64,000 nt of DNA from CAYMUR01 sp964393615 (GTDB lineage Bacteria; Planctomycetota; Planctomycetia; Pirellulales; Pirellulaceae): positions 1 to 64,000 of the forward strand of contig CAYMUR010000014.1 of NCBI GenBank assembly GCA_964393615.1, read 5' to 3'. Shown piece after piece: positions 25,449 through 35,584 of the stretch. The translations under genes and the position numbers were made by a program. The notes beneath the pieces were generated by a model, which was not told where the DNA came from, did not search any database, and saw only the letters and a list, made by a program, of their open reading frames with translations. Within the stretch, counting starts at the first letter, position 1. Each line of letters begins with the position of its first letter.

Positions 25449-26642
25449 CTAATTGTTTTGAAATGCCTGAAGTCGTTCGTGCACGCCCGGTATGATTCGC
25501 GCAGCATTTTCATGGTACACTTTTTTTAACACGTCATCTGGCAGTCCGATTCCGTAGATTTGCCAAAAACCCTGTGGCGGGAATGCCTTTTCTGAGTAGG
25601 GAAAGTATTCATCGAACGTTTCTAAAAATCTCCAGTAGAGAGACAGCCGTTGCTCTGGCCAGGGTCCATCCGTTCCGAAGAGTATCCGATCGCCGTACTT
25701 CAAAAAGAACTTGCGTGCTGAATATGGCTGACGTCCCAACTCGCTAATGCGAGATGCAATTTCCAGATATAAATTTGGATACGCATCCAGCCATTCGCCG
25801 ATGGTCCGTAGGTCTTCGGCATTATTTGCCATGTGAGCACCGATGAACGTTGTTGTTGGGTGTCGACGGATCACGAGGTTTCGGGCTCGCAGCAGCTCTT
25901 CCCGAGAAGGAAATGTTTCGGACGAGAAACTCCAGTTGGGGTGCCGATATAATTCTTCCCAGCGCTCGTTGGTTTTATCAATTGGTAGAAAGAACGCCAT
26001 GGGATCTGCGGTGTGCATGATCACTGGAATACCTAACCGTCCACAGGCTTCCCAGATTTTGTCCCAGCGAGGATCGTCAATTTTTATCAGTGAACCATCA
26101 GGATTTTTGTATCCTAGTCCAAACTGTTTGAATAGCTTCAAGCCACTGACCCCTTGTTGCACGGCTGTATTCAAGGCCAAGACGGTTTGGTGAGAAAAAT
26201 CCTCGCGGTGGCAGGCCCATGTTGCAGGGTCTTTTCGATTTCCGTCGCCGACCCAATCAATATTTGCGAAAATCAAAAAGCGATCATGATGTTTGGGCCA
26301 GACAAGCTCCCGATGTTGTTGCAACTGATCACCCAGGCGCCCATCTAAACTTACGCTTACTGCAATACGGTGGCGATCCATGACTTCAAGGTATTTTTCT
26401 ACCTGGCCATACACTTTTGGCAATTTATAAAGCAAATGGGAATGGACGTCGACGACGGGAAATTTGGCATGTTGTAATGGGTGTTGCTCTACCCGTAACA
26501 TTGCCCGGGGACGAAACTGTTGCAATGCCAGGTTACGTCCTTCTTGCCCGTCCAATAATAGAGAAAATGCTGGTTGGTCTGCCCAACCGGACGGTACGCA
26601 CAAAAAGACGGTTGTGGTCAACAGAGTAAAAGTGTATCGCAC
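25449..26642 (-). CDS. Exported amidohydrolase-type metal-dependent hydrolase
   Basis: A 397-residue TIM-barrel enzyme of the amidohydrolase_2 (COG2159) group. A signal peptide (TFTLLTTTVFLCVPSGWA) is followed by the first metal motif FPVVDVHSHLLYKLP (H-x-H, near residue 67). IPVIMHTADPMAFF near 210 and TFIGAHMANNAEDL near 268 hold the further His ligands. The last conserved Asp is in DRILFGTDGPWPEQR near 322. Relatives hydrolyse or decarboxylate aromatic acids; the substrate here is not known. The GTG start at 26642 has AAGGAAAG 8 bases upstream. It follows hpnG by 133 bases on the same strand, but nothing ties it to hopanoids. Confidence 0.85.
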   Translation of the reverse strand: MRYTFTLLTTTVFLCVPSGWADQPAFSLLLDGQEGRNLALQQFRPRAMLRVEQHPLQHAKFPVVDVHSHLLYKLPKVYGQVEKYLEVMDRHRIAVSVSLDGRLGDQLQQHRELVWPKHHDRFLIFANIDWVGDGNRKDPATWACHREDFSHQTVLALNTAVQQGVSGLKLFKQFGLGYKNPDGSLIKIDDPRWDKIWEACGRLGIPVIMHTADPMAFFLPIDKTNERWEELYRHPNWSFSSETFPSREELLRARNLVIRRHPTTTFIGAHMANNAEDLRTIGEWLDAYPNLYLEIASRISELGRQPYSARKFFLKYGDRILFGTDGPWPEQRLSLYWRFLETFDEYFPYSEKAFPPQGFWQIYGIGLPDDVLKKVYHENAARIIPGVHERLQAFQNN

Positions 26643-26775
26643 TGTTACTTTCCTTACTTTGAACGGTGGTGTGATTCAACAAACATGAAAGCAATTAGAT
26701 TGCATCCTATTAGTTGGCTTTCCCGATCCATGGGAGCAGGTATGCGTCTAGCACGGTTTGTTCCAATGTCGTGCA

Positions 26776-27510
26776 TCAAGTTTGGCCAAGTTGCGGAATG
26801 ATATCTACGAGGAATTGGCCCAGTCGGTTTGAGGAATTGATCGCATTTTCACGTAGTTTCCACAAGTCTTGTACACTAGAAGGCCGACGTATCACAGAGC
26901 CAGCTACGGCGCCCCAGCGAGCAGCACGCGTATCCTGGGCAAGTAAAATTTTGATTTCGTCGGGTAGCGTTTGTTCTACCGAATCGAATACGACGCGCGT
27001 TGCAAGAAATTTAACTTTTTCTCCAGTACACACTTGAGCTACGGCGAACGATTCGAGATCCACCGTTAGGGCATGATGGATTTCACCCAATTGCTGTTTT
27101 ATTTCAGCCGAAACGACGACATGATCGACGGTCAACACACGTCCTACATGGAGTCCTGTTGATTGATTATTCTCATGAAGATGCAAATCGATCGTCAGTA
27201 GGTTGCGCTGTTCATCTGTTACCGAATTTGCTACGACGATGTCGCCAGGACGCACTGCGTTTATCAGGCCACCAGAAAATCCGGCCGAAATCACCCAGGA
27301 GGGCTGGTGGCGAGAAATTAAATGGCTGGTTGCCGCACCAGCTTGTTTAGCGCCTGGTCCAGAGGAAATCACGATCACCTGGATACCGGCCACAATACCC
27401 GTCGTTGTTGTGCAATCACCTTCTCGTGTGATATTCGTGTTACTGAGGTGGCTGACGAATCCCTCCGCTTCAATACTCAGTGCAAAGACGATAGCGATAG
27501 GTCGAGCCAT
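26776..27510 (-). CDS. hpnG: Hopanoid-associated nucleoside phosphorylase
   Basis: A 244-residue member of the purine nucleoside phosphorylase/MTA-SAH nucleosidase fold. Seen: IAIVFALSIEAEGFVSHL at the start, IQVIVISSGPGAKQAG, SWVISAGFSGGLINAVRPGDIVVA near residue 90-115, and HALTVDLESFAVAQVC with the conserved catalytic-region Glu. By fold alone it could be a general nucleosidase, but it lies 66 bases after hpnH and near shc on the same strand. HpnG removes adenine from adenosylhopane to give phosphoribohopane. The name rests on fold plus context. Confidence 0.82.
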   Translation of the reverse strand: MARPIAIVFALSIEAEGFVSHLSNTNITREGDCTTTTGIVAGIQVIVISSGPGAKQAGAATSHLISRHQPSWVISAGFSGGLINAVRPGDIVVANSVTDEQRNLLTIDLHLHENNQSTGLHVGRVLTVDHVVVSAEIKQQLGEIHHALTVDLESFAVAQVCTGEKVKFLATRVVFDSVEQTLPDEIKILLAQDTRAARWGAVAGSVIRRPSSVQDLWKLRENAINSSNRLGQFLVDIIPQLGQT

Positions 27511-27576
27511 GTTTGCCGTTCAGGAGTGGCGCAGGAGCAACGGTGCCCAAGCCAAGGAAAAGAATTGCCATTGTAT

Positions 27577-28689
27577 TCATTGTAGCACCGGCAATTCGAA
27601 GAAGTCAGTAGGTGGCTTCCCTTTCTGTTGTGTTGGCAAGGTGTCGGAAAAGTGATCGTCGTTCGTTGTAGACTGTCCAGGACCTAACAATACGAGTCGT
27701 ACGGTTCGTGCGAAACCGCGCAACGTCCCGAATGTTTGCATCACTGCCGTCGGTTCATAGCCGGAATGTACCATGCAATCTTGGCATTTTGGATGGCCAC
27801 TAGATCGGCCGTAACGAGTCCAATCAGTCGAGTCCATCAGATCAGAAAAAGTTTTGCAATGCCCTTCGTCAACAAGGTAGCATGGTTTTTGCCAGCCAAA
27901 CACGTTATAGGTTGGATTGCCCCAAGGTGTGCATTCTAGTGACCAACGACCTTGTAGAAACTCCAAAAACAATGGTGTTTGATTGAATCGCCAACGTTTG
28001 GGCGCACTATTTAAAATTCTACGAAACAGGTCGATAGTATGATGCCGATGAAGGAAGTGATCCTGGTCGGGAGCTTTTTCGTAAGAATATCCCGGCGAAA
28101 CCATCATTCCCTCCACTCCCAATCGCATCATTTCATCAAAGAAACTTCTTATCTTTTCCGGCTCGATGCCGTGAAATAATGTTGTATTGGTTGTGACTCG
28201 GAAACCGGCTTCCACGGCTGCAGAAATTGCTGACACTGCAATATCGTAGACGCCTTCACGACCGACGGCGTGATCATGAACCGCCTGTGGGCCATCCATG
28301 TGTACAGAAAATGAAAAATATTTGGATGGTGAAAAATACGGTAGTGAATCCTGCAATTTGATTGCGTTGGTACACAGGTAAACGTATTTGCGGCGTGCAA
28401 CCAAGCCACGAACGATCTCGCCGATTTGAGGATGCAATAACGGCTCGCCGCCAGGAATGGATACAATGGGTGCCCCGCATTCGTCAGCAGCGCGAAAACA
28501 CTCTTTAGGCGTCAACTGTTTTCGCAAAATATCTTGCGGGTACTGGATTTTACCACAGCCGTTACAAGCTAAATTGCAGCGAAACAATGGTTCGAGCATG
28601 AGCACCAGGGGATAGCGGCGCGCATTAAAAAATCGTTTTTTCATGACATAGGATGCCACGGTCCACATTTGCGACAATGGTACACCCAC
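27577..28689 (-). CDS. hpnH: Hopanoid biosynthesis radical SAM protein HpnH (adenosylhopane synthase)
   Basis: Adds the 5'-deoxyadenosyl radical to hopene (diploptene), giving adenosylhopane, the first step to C35 extended hopanoids. The radical SAM cluster motif is RCNLACNGCGK (Cys 38, 42, 45), followed by IVSIPGGEPLLHPQIGEIV. HpnH-specific blocks are FFDEMMRLGVEGMMVSPGYSYEKAPDQ (two pieces around residue 200-225) and TPWGNPTYNVFGWQKPCYLV, with a C-terminal Cys pair in HPKCQDCMVHSGYEP. GTG 28689 has AAGGAG 12 bases upstream. At 370 residues it has the usual length. Confidence 0.95.
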   Translation of the reverse strand: MGVPLSQMWTVASYVMKKRFFNARRYPLVLMLEPLFRCNLACNGCGKIQYPQDILRKQLTPKECFRAADECGAPIVSIPGGEPLLHPQIGEIVRGLVARRKYVYLCTNAIKLQDSLPYFSPSKYFSFSVHMDGPQAVHDHAVGREGVYDIAVSAISAAVEAGFRVTTNTTLFHGIEPEKIRSFFDEMMRLGVEGMMVSPGYSYEKAPDQDHFLHRHHTIDLFRRILNSAPKRWRFNQTPLFLEFLQGRWSLECTPWGNPTYNVFGWQKPCYLVDEGHCKTFSDLMDSTDWTRYGRSSGHPKCQDCMVHSGYEPTAVMQTFGTLRGFARTVRLVLLGPGQSTTNDDHFSDTLPTQQKGKPPTDFFELPVLQ

Positions 28690-28873
28690 GACAAGAAAAC
28701 TCCTTAATTTGTGATGTCTGATTCGGTGAGACGGCTTCGGTTGTAGGACAAAAGTCTTGGAATAAAAATAGGAAAAATCGGATAATATGTGCCGCTATGG
28801 CAACAGTTCGTGTCAGCACACGAAGTATTGAACCAGGTCATTGTGCATGTCTGAGTGTGTCAAATGTCATGCT

Positions 28874-30976
28874 CTAGTCGCTTGACGGGGTGAATGCTTT
28901 TGACTGTTGTCGCCATTCAGACATTGCCAATAGTGGAAAATACAGTGGATACATGTGATAACGCAAATAAAACACGCGTGGGAAACCGGTTCCGGTAAAT
29001 TCTGGTTCTAACCAGGTCCCGTCGGCAGTCTGAGTTTTGAGCAAGTAGCGGATACCTCGTTCCACTGAGTGATGGTGTATTCCACCGGCTGCCATCAGTC
29101 CCAGGAGTGCCCAGGCAGTTTGGGATGCCGTGGGAGGGCCACAGCCTTTTTTTGCAGGATCCTGATAGCTGTCCGGTAATTCTCCCCATCCGCCTGATTC
29201 TTGCTGGCATGCTCTTAGCCAGGCAGCACCTTGGGAGACTGCTGAATCGCCAGGATCGATGTCAACAGCGCACATACCGGTCAGTGCTTGCCAGGTTCCA
29301 TAGATATAATTGATCCCCCAGCGTCCTTCCCAGCTACCGTCGTCACACTGTGTAGCTTTCAAGTATGCGATACCACGATCCACGGCTGGATGTCCGACGC
29401 GCGCCCCGAGGTTCGCCAGCATTTCAATGACACGACCGGTAATGTCTGGTGTACTGGGATCGATCATTGCATTGTGGTCAGCAAAGGGCACGTGGCATAA
29501 GAACTGTGAATCATTGTTTCGGTCGAATGCTCCCCACCCTCCATCTCGATTTTGCATCGCTAGAATCCAGCGACGTCCACGCTCACAGGCTGCTGCTGCA
29601 CGATCGAGTAAGGTGACTTGTTCCCGCGCTTCGGCCATTCCGGAGGCCCGATCGGCTGCAATAAAGGAAACTCCCGACGGAGCATCTGATTCGTCAAGCC
29701 GACTGTCGGCAAATTGATCACTCAGTGCCATGACGACCATTGCTGTGTCATCAGTATCAGGATAAAAGTCGTTGTGATATTCGAAAAACCATCCGCTTGG
29801 AGTGGCATCGACCCCGTGTGACCAGTCACCCCGACGTGTTGTTTCCTTGCTCAACAACCAGTGAATAGATTTACGGACACAGACTTGACTGGAATGAGTG
29901 CCATGACGAGCTAGCGCACGTAACGCGAGGGCAGAATCCCACACGGGTGACTTGCATGGCTGCAAACGAACCGTCTCCCCTTCTTCAATGATCAATTCGT
30001 TCAATTGTTGGTGGCAATAACGCAATTCGAGACTTTCATCGTCATAGCCGAGACTCTTCAGAGCGACGATGCTCCAGATGATAGGTGGAAAAATAGCCCC
30101 CAAACCGTCACTGGCAACAAATCGTTTGACCATCCATTCGGTTGCCAGTCTGACAGCACGTTGTCGTAACGGTTTAATATTGTGCCCCTCAAGCCATTTT
30201 TGGGCGCGATCGACTCGTCCGAAAAATTGTTCCCAAGACCAGAACGTATCGGATGCCTCGAGTCCTGCACAATGCAACTGTGGCCAGTTGTCTGGTGATT
30301 TATGAAACAACTCTGTGATCCCCTGCCCTGCCTCGAGTTGGCGACAAGGTTGTTGGGACCACACGATGGAAAGGGGAACCAGGATAGTTCGTGACCAGGC
30401 GCTTACCCGATAAATATTGATGGGAGACCAGCTTGGCAATAGCATCGCTTCGGGAGGAACTGCTGGGCAATGTTGATAGTCAATTTGGCCCAACATTGCC
30501 AGGTAATAACGTGTAAAACTGTTAATACGGTCAGCACCTCCAGCTTCCAGGATGGCACGTCTGGCGCGGTCCATGTCATCGGATGCCGTATGATGACCGG
30601 TCAACTTTAATGCGAAATATGCTTTGACACTACAGCTGATGTCTACATCGCCATCCGGATACAGTGACCAGCCGCCCGCTGGCAACTGTTTTTCCAAAAT
30701 GCGTCGAGCCGCTCGTTGAGCAACAGCGCTAGTCTCTTGTTCTAGAAACGCCAACAGAAGGATGAACTCACTTTCGAGGATTGTGTCTCCTTCGAGTTCA
30801 CCGCACCAATGACCATCCTGGTGCTGAGTTTGCAGCAGACAGTCTTGTGATTTTTCAGCCGCACGCTGTACCGCGTTTTGCAAGCCTGATGAAATAGCGG
30901 CATTCTGTACGGTGGAGGATGATCCCTGCAACCTTGAGAATCGGTTCGAAATCTGATCGTGCTGAGAAGGTTTCAT
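28874..30976 (-). CDS. shc: Squalene-hopene cyclase
   Basis: Cyclises squalene to hopene and hopanol at the inner membrane. The 700-residue protein shows the catalytic acid motif DTDDTAMVVMAL near residue 408 and several QW repeats: QHQDGHWCGELEGD, QNRDGGWGAFDRNND, CDDGSWEGRWGINYIYGTW, and QESGGWGELPDSYQDP. The C-terminal FYLRYHMYPLYFPLLAM is the membrane-facing family ending. The start ATG is preceded only by a weak ACGGA. It leads the group shc-hpnH-hpnG on the minus strand, with gaps of 184 and 66 bases. Squalene-making genes (hpnCDE) are not in the window. Confidence 0.97.
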   Translation of the reverse strand: MKPSQHDQISNRFSRLQGSSSTVQNAAISSGLQNAVQRAAEKSQDCLLQTQHQDGHWCGELEGDTILESEFILLLAFLEQETSAVAQRAARRILEKQLPAGGWSLYPDGDVDISCSVKAYFALKLTGHHTASDDMDRARRAILEAGGADRINSFTRYYLAMLGQIDYQHCPAVPPEAMLLPSWSPINIYRVSAWSRTILVPLSIVWSQQPCRQLEAGQGITELFHKSPDNWPQLHCAGLEASDTFWSWEQFFGRVDRAQKWLEGHNIKPLRQRAVRLATEWMVKRFVASDGLGAIFPPIIWSIVALKSLGYDDESLELRYCHQQLNELIIEEGETVRLQPCKSPVWDSALALRALARHGTHSSQVCVRKSIHWLLSKETTRRGDWSHGVDATPSGWFFEYHNDFYPDTDDTAMVVMALSDQFADSRLDESDAPSGVSFIAADRASGMAEAREQVTLLDRAAAACERGRRWILAMQNRDGGWGAFDRNNDSQFLCHVPFADHNAMIDPSTPDITGRVIEMLANLGARVGHPAVDRGIAYLKATQCDDGSWEGRWGINYIYGTWQALTGMCAVDIDPGDSAVSQGAAWLRACQQESGGWGELPDSYQDPAKKGCGPPTASQTAWALLGLMAAGGIHHHSVERGIRYLLKTQTADGTWLEPEFTGTGFPRVFYLRYHMYPLYFPLLAMSEWRQQSKAFTPSSD

Positions 30977-31432
30977 TCCGTTCGACTCGAGAAGGTTCCG
31001 TGGTTCGTCCTTGACACTTCATCCTTGCACGGCAACCTAACGTTATGTCATGGATAGAGTGATTGCAAGACGAGATTCTTGGAATGGCATGTTTTCCGAA
31101 TGGAAAAAATACTTTGCACCTCTGAGAAATTAGCCGATGTCAATGTTGAGACCAAGTGACATCGCGTTTTCAGCGCAGCGAATTTTGTTGTTGCTGTACA
31201 CTGGGTGCCTTTTTAGAACAAGATGGCCAGTTTCCTTTGGTCGTTTAGTGCCGGACCAGAGACCATGTCTTATTTTTATGTAAAAAGAAACTTGACACCC
31301 TTTCTGGCTCGCGGTTTGCAAAAAGGATGCCATCAACCACTGCTGTAACAAAGCTGTAAAACGGCTGATTTGGATAAGGTATCAGAATGAAATGCCACCG
31401 AGAGTAGTCCAGTTTTTGCTAACTTGAAGGTG
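30977..31432. other. Intergenic region upstream of shc
   Basis: A region of 456 bases between two minus-strand genes. I see no gene, repeat or clear terminator. It should contain the shc promoter. Confidence 0.55.
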
Positions 31433-33700
31433 TCAATTGTCACAGACGCGGTACATTCCAATTGGTCGGTTAGTAGAATCGAATCGCTCAAAGTGATCGT
31501 CTTGTTCTAATACTCCTGTCTGGAGCAGTTCTTGAAATACTTCGGGTTGAACAAACTTGCTGTAACCGTAAGTCTGTCGATATCGAGTGATTTCTGACCA
31601 GTCAACATAGATATGTGAAATCTGTGCATGGTGCAGGACCGCCAGACGCTCGGTGGCAGTACGGCCTTGCATTAACTGTTCAAAGATGGATTTGTCAAAA
31701 CAAGTGTTGTAAAGTACGGGAATTTGAATATCGAATGGTTGGGCGTCCCCCACAAATAAAACCCGTGTTCCTTGAAAATGAGGTGAATTGAAATACCGGT
31801 GTGCTGTCATTTGCATTTCTGGGATCCATTCGTGGTCACGAATAGTACGCAAAGGGACACAATAACGGTTGTCAGCAAGGACGTTTGTTCCGAAAAAGAT
31901 AAAATTCAACGCTGAGGTCACAGCGATAAATCCGAACACGACTGCGCGCCATATGGGCTGACGACTCCAGCAGGCACCCAGTCCGGCCAACCAGGCTAAC
32001 AAAGGTAGTATCGGCACGAGAAAGCGGTCGATGCGATGAGTCAAAAGCCACCAGATAGCCACGAAATATACAATAAGCATGAACTGTACCGCGACCAAAT
32101 AACGTTGCTTGCGACGTAAGAAACTACAGACAATCAATGGGATCAGTGCCGGACTCAAAAACTTGCTCTGCCACAGAATTTTTTTTGTCGCCTTTGTAAG
32201 ATCCGCGATTGCATAGCCAGGTGGTCGGTGTGCTTGTTTCCATTGTTCGTTATTAGCGGGTGTCCGGGTTTTTCCTCCTAACCTATCGACCAATAACGGA
32301 TAGGTTGGATTACCCGCCAACCACTCGTTTTTTACCAACCAGGGTCCACAAGCAACGGCAGCTGCCAGCAAGTAAATGGTGATTGACCCGACCCGTTGTG
32401 ACAATGGCCTGGTACGACTGCCTGCGCAAAACAACAATATCATCAGTGGACAGACGACTAGTAACACTGCCGGATATTTACAAGCAACGGCAGCGCCCCC
32501 GAGAAAACCGGCAACCAGGAAAAATCCACGACCTGAGTTCGTTGTGTTAGGTGTCGCTTTATGTCGACTAACATGTTGATTGCCACCATGCTGTCCATTT
32601 GCCATTGTGCTTGTGTGCGACACCTTCATCCGTTGGTGCCAGATCAGCAGAACATAGAATGACGCGAAAAAGTAGAACCCCCAGACGGACTCTACGAGTC
32701 CATTCATGGAAACTTTACCGACCCAAGGTGTGGAAATATAAACAACGGCTGCAATACAACCGACAGTGGGTGAACTGAAACGTTTGCCGGCTGCAAATAG
32801 TAATAAGGCGCCCAATACCGAAAAACAGCCGATGATCACTTTGCCCGTCAGTGCACCCCACCACCAGTTGTTCGCACCTGGAATAATGGCCATTGCTAAC
32901 ATACTGGGCAGTTCCGCACCGAGTGGCATGTTGCCGTATACATTGTGTGGCAAAAAGTTGATGTGACCATTGAGATACCATTCTTTGGGAACTTGTAAGT
33001 GGTACTCGCACACATCAAAGTCAGTGGGGGGCAAGCAGGATCCCAGCAAGATTGATAGGGCGAACGGAATTCCCAAGGAGATGCAAAGCCAATCTAAACG
33101 ATCGAGCTGATTGCCATTACCTGTATCGTTGCATTGGCTATGAGTTGGTTCGACAGGTTGCCATCGCCAGGCGATGTATGCAGTACAAAAAATCAAGCCC
33201 AAAGAACCTATGACTACGGCTGGAACGAGCCAGCCGATCAGGCCAATCACCAGCGCGAGCAGAGAGAGGCAATTCATTCCGATTCCAGCACTTAGTACTA
33301 TCTGTTCTATCCGTGTTAACTCTTGCATGATGCGACTGTACTTCAAGAACAGATAACCTCCACTGCCGGCGGCCAAAAACAGCAAGCAGGCCGTGCTAAA
33401 GATCGGTAGGCGGTCGAACAGGCCGATGATTTGGTCGGGACTGTTCATCCATTGCTGGAACATCGTTTCGGGACGCACCAGGTAGCTCAGTAATGCGGTC
33501 CGCCGAACCTCTCCCACCAGTGGTACTGATAGGTACAGCCAGAAATAGACGCTTGTTCCTCCGAGAAAGAGGACGATTGCCGCGAAGCTTGAAGTTTTAT
33601 CGTTTTTGATATCGCGGGGCCTGTCTGCGGCAGCCGGTGAAGCTTGCCGACGTTTAGCTCGTCCTATTCGAGCGGATTTTTTAGGGGGAGGGCCGGCCAA
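31433..33700 (-). CDS. GT-C type membrane glycosyltransferase (GT39/ArnT-like)
   Basis: A 755-residue polytopic membrane protein with about 12 helices and a basic N-terminal tail (PPPKKSARIGRAKRRQ). The first large loop contains the acidic motif PPTDFDVCEYHLQVPKEWYLNG (split here as DFDVCEYH and PKEWYLNG), the usual place of the catalytic Asp in GT-C enzymes that use polyprenyl-phosphate sugars. A soluble C-terminal domain begins around residue 600. The start is TTG 33700 with no good ribosome-binding site. Acceptor and sugar are unknown; neighbours give no clear hint. Family assignment is by topology and the Asp motif. Confidence 0.72.
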   Translation of the reverse strand: MAGPPPKKSARIGRAKRRQASPAAADRPRDIKNDKTSSFAAIVLFLGGTSVYFWLYLSVPLVGEVRRTALLSYLVRPETMFQQWMNSPDQIIGLFDRLPIFSTACLLFLAAGSGGYLFLKYSRIMQELTRIEQIVLSAGIGMNCLSLLALVIGLIGWLVPAVVIGSLGLIFCTAYIAWRWQPVEPTHSQCNDTGNGNQLDRLDWLCISLGIPFALSILLGSCLPPTDFDVCEYHLQVPKEWYLNGHINFLPHNVYGNMPLGAELPSMLAMAIIPGANNWWWGALTGKVIIGCFSVLGALLLFAAGKRFSSPTVGCIAAVVYISTPWVGKVSMNGLVESVWGFYFFASFYVLLIWHQRMKVSHTSTMANGQHGGNQHVSRHKATPNTTNSGRGFFLVAGFLGGAAVACKYPAVLLVVCPLMILLFCAGSRTRPLSQRVGSITIYLLAAAVACGPWLVKNEWLAGNPTYPLLVDRLGGKTRTPANNEQWKQAHRPPGYAIADLTKATKKILWQSKFLSPALIPLIVCSFLRRKQRYLVAVQFMLIVYFVAIWWLLTHRIDRFLVPILPLLAWLAGLGACWSRQPIWRAVVFGFIAVTSALNFIFFGTNVLADNRYCVPLRTIRDHEWIPEMQMTAHRYFNSPHFQGTRVLFVGDAQPFDIQIPVLYNTCFDKSIFEQLMQGRTATERLAVLHHAQISHIYVDWSEITRYRQTYGYSKFVQPEVFQELLQTGVLEQDDHFERFDSTNRPIGMYRVCDN

Positions 33701-34094
33701 GTTGGTATGAGGGCGGTTAAGAAATGGTTTGCATTGTCAAGACATAAAAAGCATGGTGGCTTGACCGGACAAGCCTATCGGATTTGGGCCGATAAAATAT
33801 CTGATCCGATCGAACAAGTTTACAGGTCCGTTGTAGTTGCCAAGACGATTCTCGGATAAGTGTAGCGCACAGTCAAGGTTTTTGGGTGGGACGGCATTTT
33901 ATATCATTGCCGATAATACTCGATACGAATTGCAGTCGTAATGCCAATCCATGATTGCTGATGAGCTGCAATCTAGTGCTGGTAAATCTAACGTACCGCA
34001 AGGTAGCAAAAAATGGTAAACGCATTGACACGGGTTGCAAAAACAAGTGGCCAATGAAATCTCTGGAAACGGGGCCATTATTGTTAGGGGGGTG
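33701..34094. other. Intergenic region, nothing recognised
   Basis: A stretch of 394 bases downstream of the histidine kinase and upstream of the membrane glycosyltransferase, both on the minus strand. No gene or convincing structure is seen. Confidence 0.5.
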
Positions 34095-35507
34095 TCACGT
34101 TTGCATGTGCTTGGAAGTGGTCGTTTTCGCCATCTCGGTGTGATTGGTTGCCTGAGTTTTGGCGTCACGCGTGTTTGGCAGAAACACCGTGAACGTTGCT
34201 CCACTTTCGAGTTGGCTATCGACGACAATGTTTCCGCCGTGATCCGTCACAATCCGCCAGCATTTTGAAAGTCCGAAACCGATGCCCCGTCCTGCTTCTC
34301 TTCCAGAAAAAAAAGGATCAAATAGGTGACGTTGTACCTCGATAGGAATGCCTGGACCGGTGTCTCGAATTTGGACGGCGACAAAGCCAGGATGTTGGGG
34401 TAACTCGTCTGTTTCCAGTAGCGTTACTTCAATCGTACCATCTTGTACGACTGCGTCAAAAGCGTTCAGGCAGATTGCTTCCAAAGCGATTTGCAGTTGA
34501 TCTGGGTCCGCCATTACCACGACCGAGTCTGCCGTGGTTACCGACCGAAATTGCACTTGCTGGGTTGTTGCCATTTCGGCGAATCGCTCTGATAAACGTT
34601 GGACTGTTTGAACCAGATCGGTGTTTTGGCGGTTGATTTGTGGAGGTTGCGCAAACAGCATTAAATCGGCGATCATTTCATGGGCGCGAAAAGCCTGGCT
34701 ATTGATGGTTGCCAATTTGCGACGTCTTTCAGGATCCTGCTCTCCACCTAACAGCGTTTGTGCTCGTGTCGAAATATTGGTGAGCGGATTATTGATTTCG
34801 TGACCGGCTCCGTAGGCAAATTGCTTAAGCGAAAGAAGTTTTTCGGTTTCTAGAGTTTCAGAAAACTTGTCTTCCAATTGTTGTAATCGGTGAAGTTTGG
34901 CCAGCAGAGATTTCAAGTTCTGGCCCACACCAGGTACAGACGTCGACCAATAAGAAATCTGTTCTTCCAATAATTTGTCGTCAGTCGTTTGCGTTTTCCA
35001 GGGAGCGCACAAACCGGACAAGCCCTTGGCAAACCACAGCGGAATGCACGTTTTACCCTCTTTGATTTGTGACCAGCTTACCACAGTGCCTGCTGCGCTC
35101 AACCAATGTTGGGCGTTCGAAATAAGACAAAATAAGTATCGGTCAACTGGTTGACCTGCAGCTCGTGTGAGGCTTTCCGCTGCCAATTTGGCAGCGGATG
35201 GACTGTTAACCGTGTCTGTCGATTCGTTCAGCGATGTCTTTGCCTCCCACTGTAAAATGCGCGGGCCATTGATTGCTAGCCACTTGGCTAGTGCCGGCAT
35301 CGTGGAGGGAGTTGCCTGAAGACTTTCTGGGTTGCTGATCGTCCAGAGAACCAACGTTGGATTGTTACCAAGGGACTGTTCGATGCGTCGACAACGCTCA
35401 TGCGGCTCTTCTGTCAAAAATGCCTCGGCCAACAGGGCAGCTGCCGGATCTGCTAGCGGTAGTTTCCACTTCGCTGTACCGTAATGAAGGACTGGCAACC
35501 ATTGCAT
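34095..35507 (-). CDS. Soluble sensor histidine kinase
   Basis: A 470-residue cytoplasmic kinase with no membrane helix. The N-terminal 200 residues (beginning WLPVLHYGTAKWKLPLADP) look like a degenerate HDOD-like sensor region, by general resemblance only. A helical linker follows. The H-box is FAYGAGHEINNPLTNIS near residue 235. The ATPase core has the N-box CLNAFDAVV, the G1 box VQIRDTGPGIP and the G2 box GIGFGLSKCWRIV. The start is ATG 35507. The response regulator gene lies 77 bases upstream on the same strand, so they form a likely two-component pair. Confidence 0.88.
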   Translation of the reverse strand: MQWLPVLHYGTAKWKLPLADPAAALLAEAFLTEEPHERCRRIEQSLGNNPTLVLWTISNPESLQATPSTMPALAKWLAINGPRILQWEAKTSLNESTDTVNSPSAAKLAAESLTRAAGQPVDRYLFCLISNAQHWLSAAGTVVSWSQIKEGKTCIPLWFAKGLSGLCAPWKTQTTDDKLLEEQISYWSTSVPGVGQNLKSLLAKLHRLQQLEDKFSETLETEKLLSLKQFAYGAGHEINNPLTNISTRAQTLLGGEQDPERRRKLATINSQAFRAHEMIADLMLFAQPPQINRQNTDLVQTVQRLSERFAEMATTQQVQFRSVTTADSVVVMADPDQLQIALEAICLNAFDAVVQDGTIEVTLLETDELPQHPGFVAVQIRDTGPGIPIEVQRHLFDPFFSGREAGRGIGFGLSKCWRIVTDHGGNIVVDSQLESGATFTVFLPNTRDAKTQATNHTEMAKTTTSKHMQT

Positions 35508-35584
35508 CGAACCTATCCATCCTATGATGTGCCAGGTGCGTAAACAATTCCTTCAAAAACATAAGAAACGATGCCAGATTGCGT

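Noticed and set aside
31130..31351. A 73-codon minus-strand frame upstream of shc
   Set aside because: No recognisable motif and no start site; treated as intergenic.
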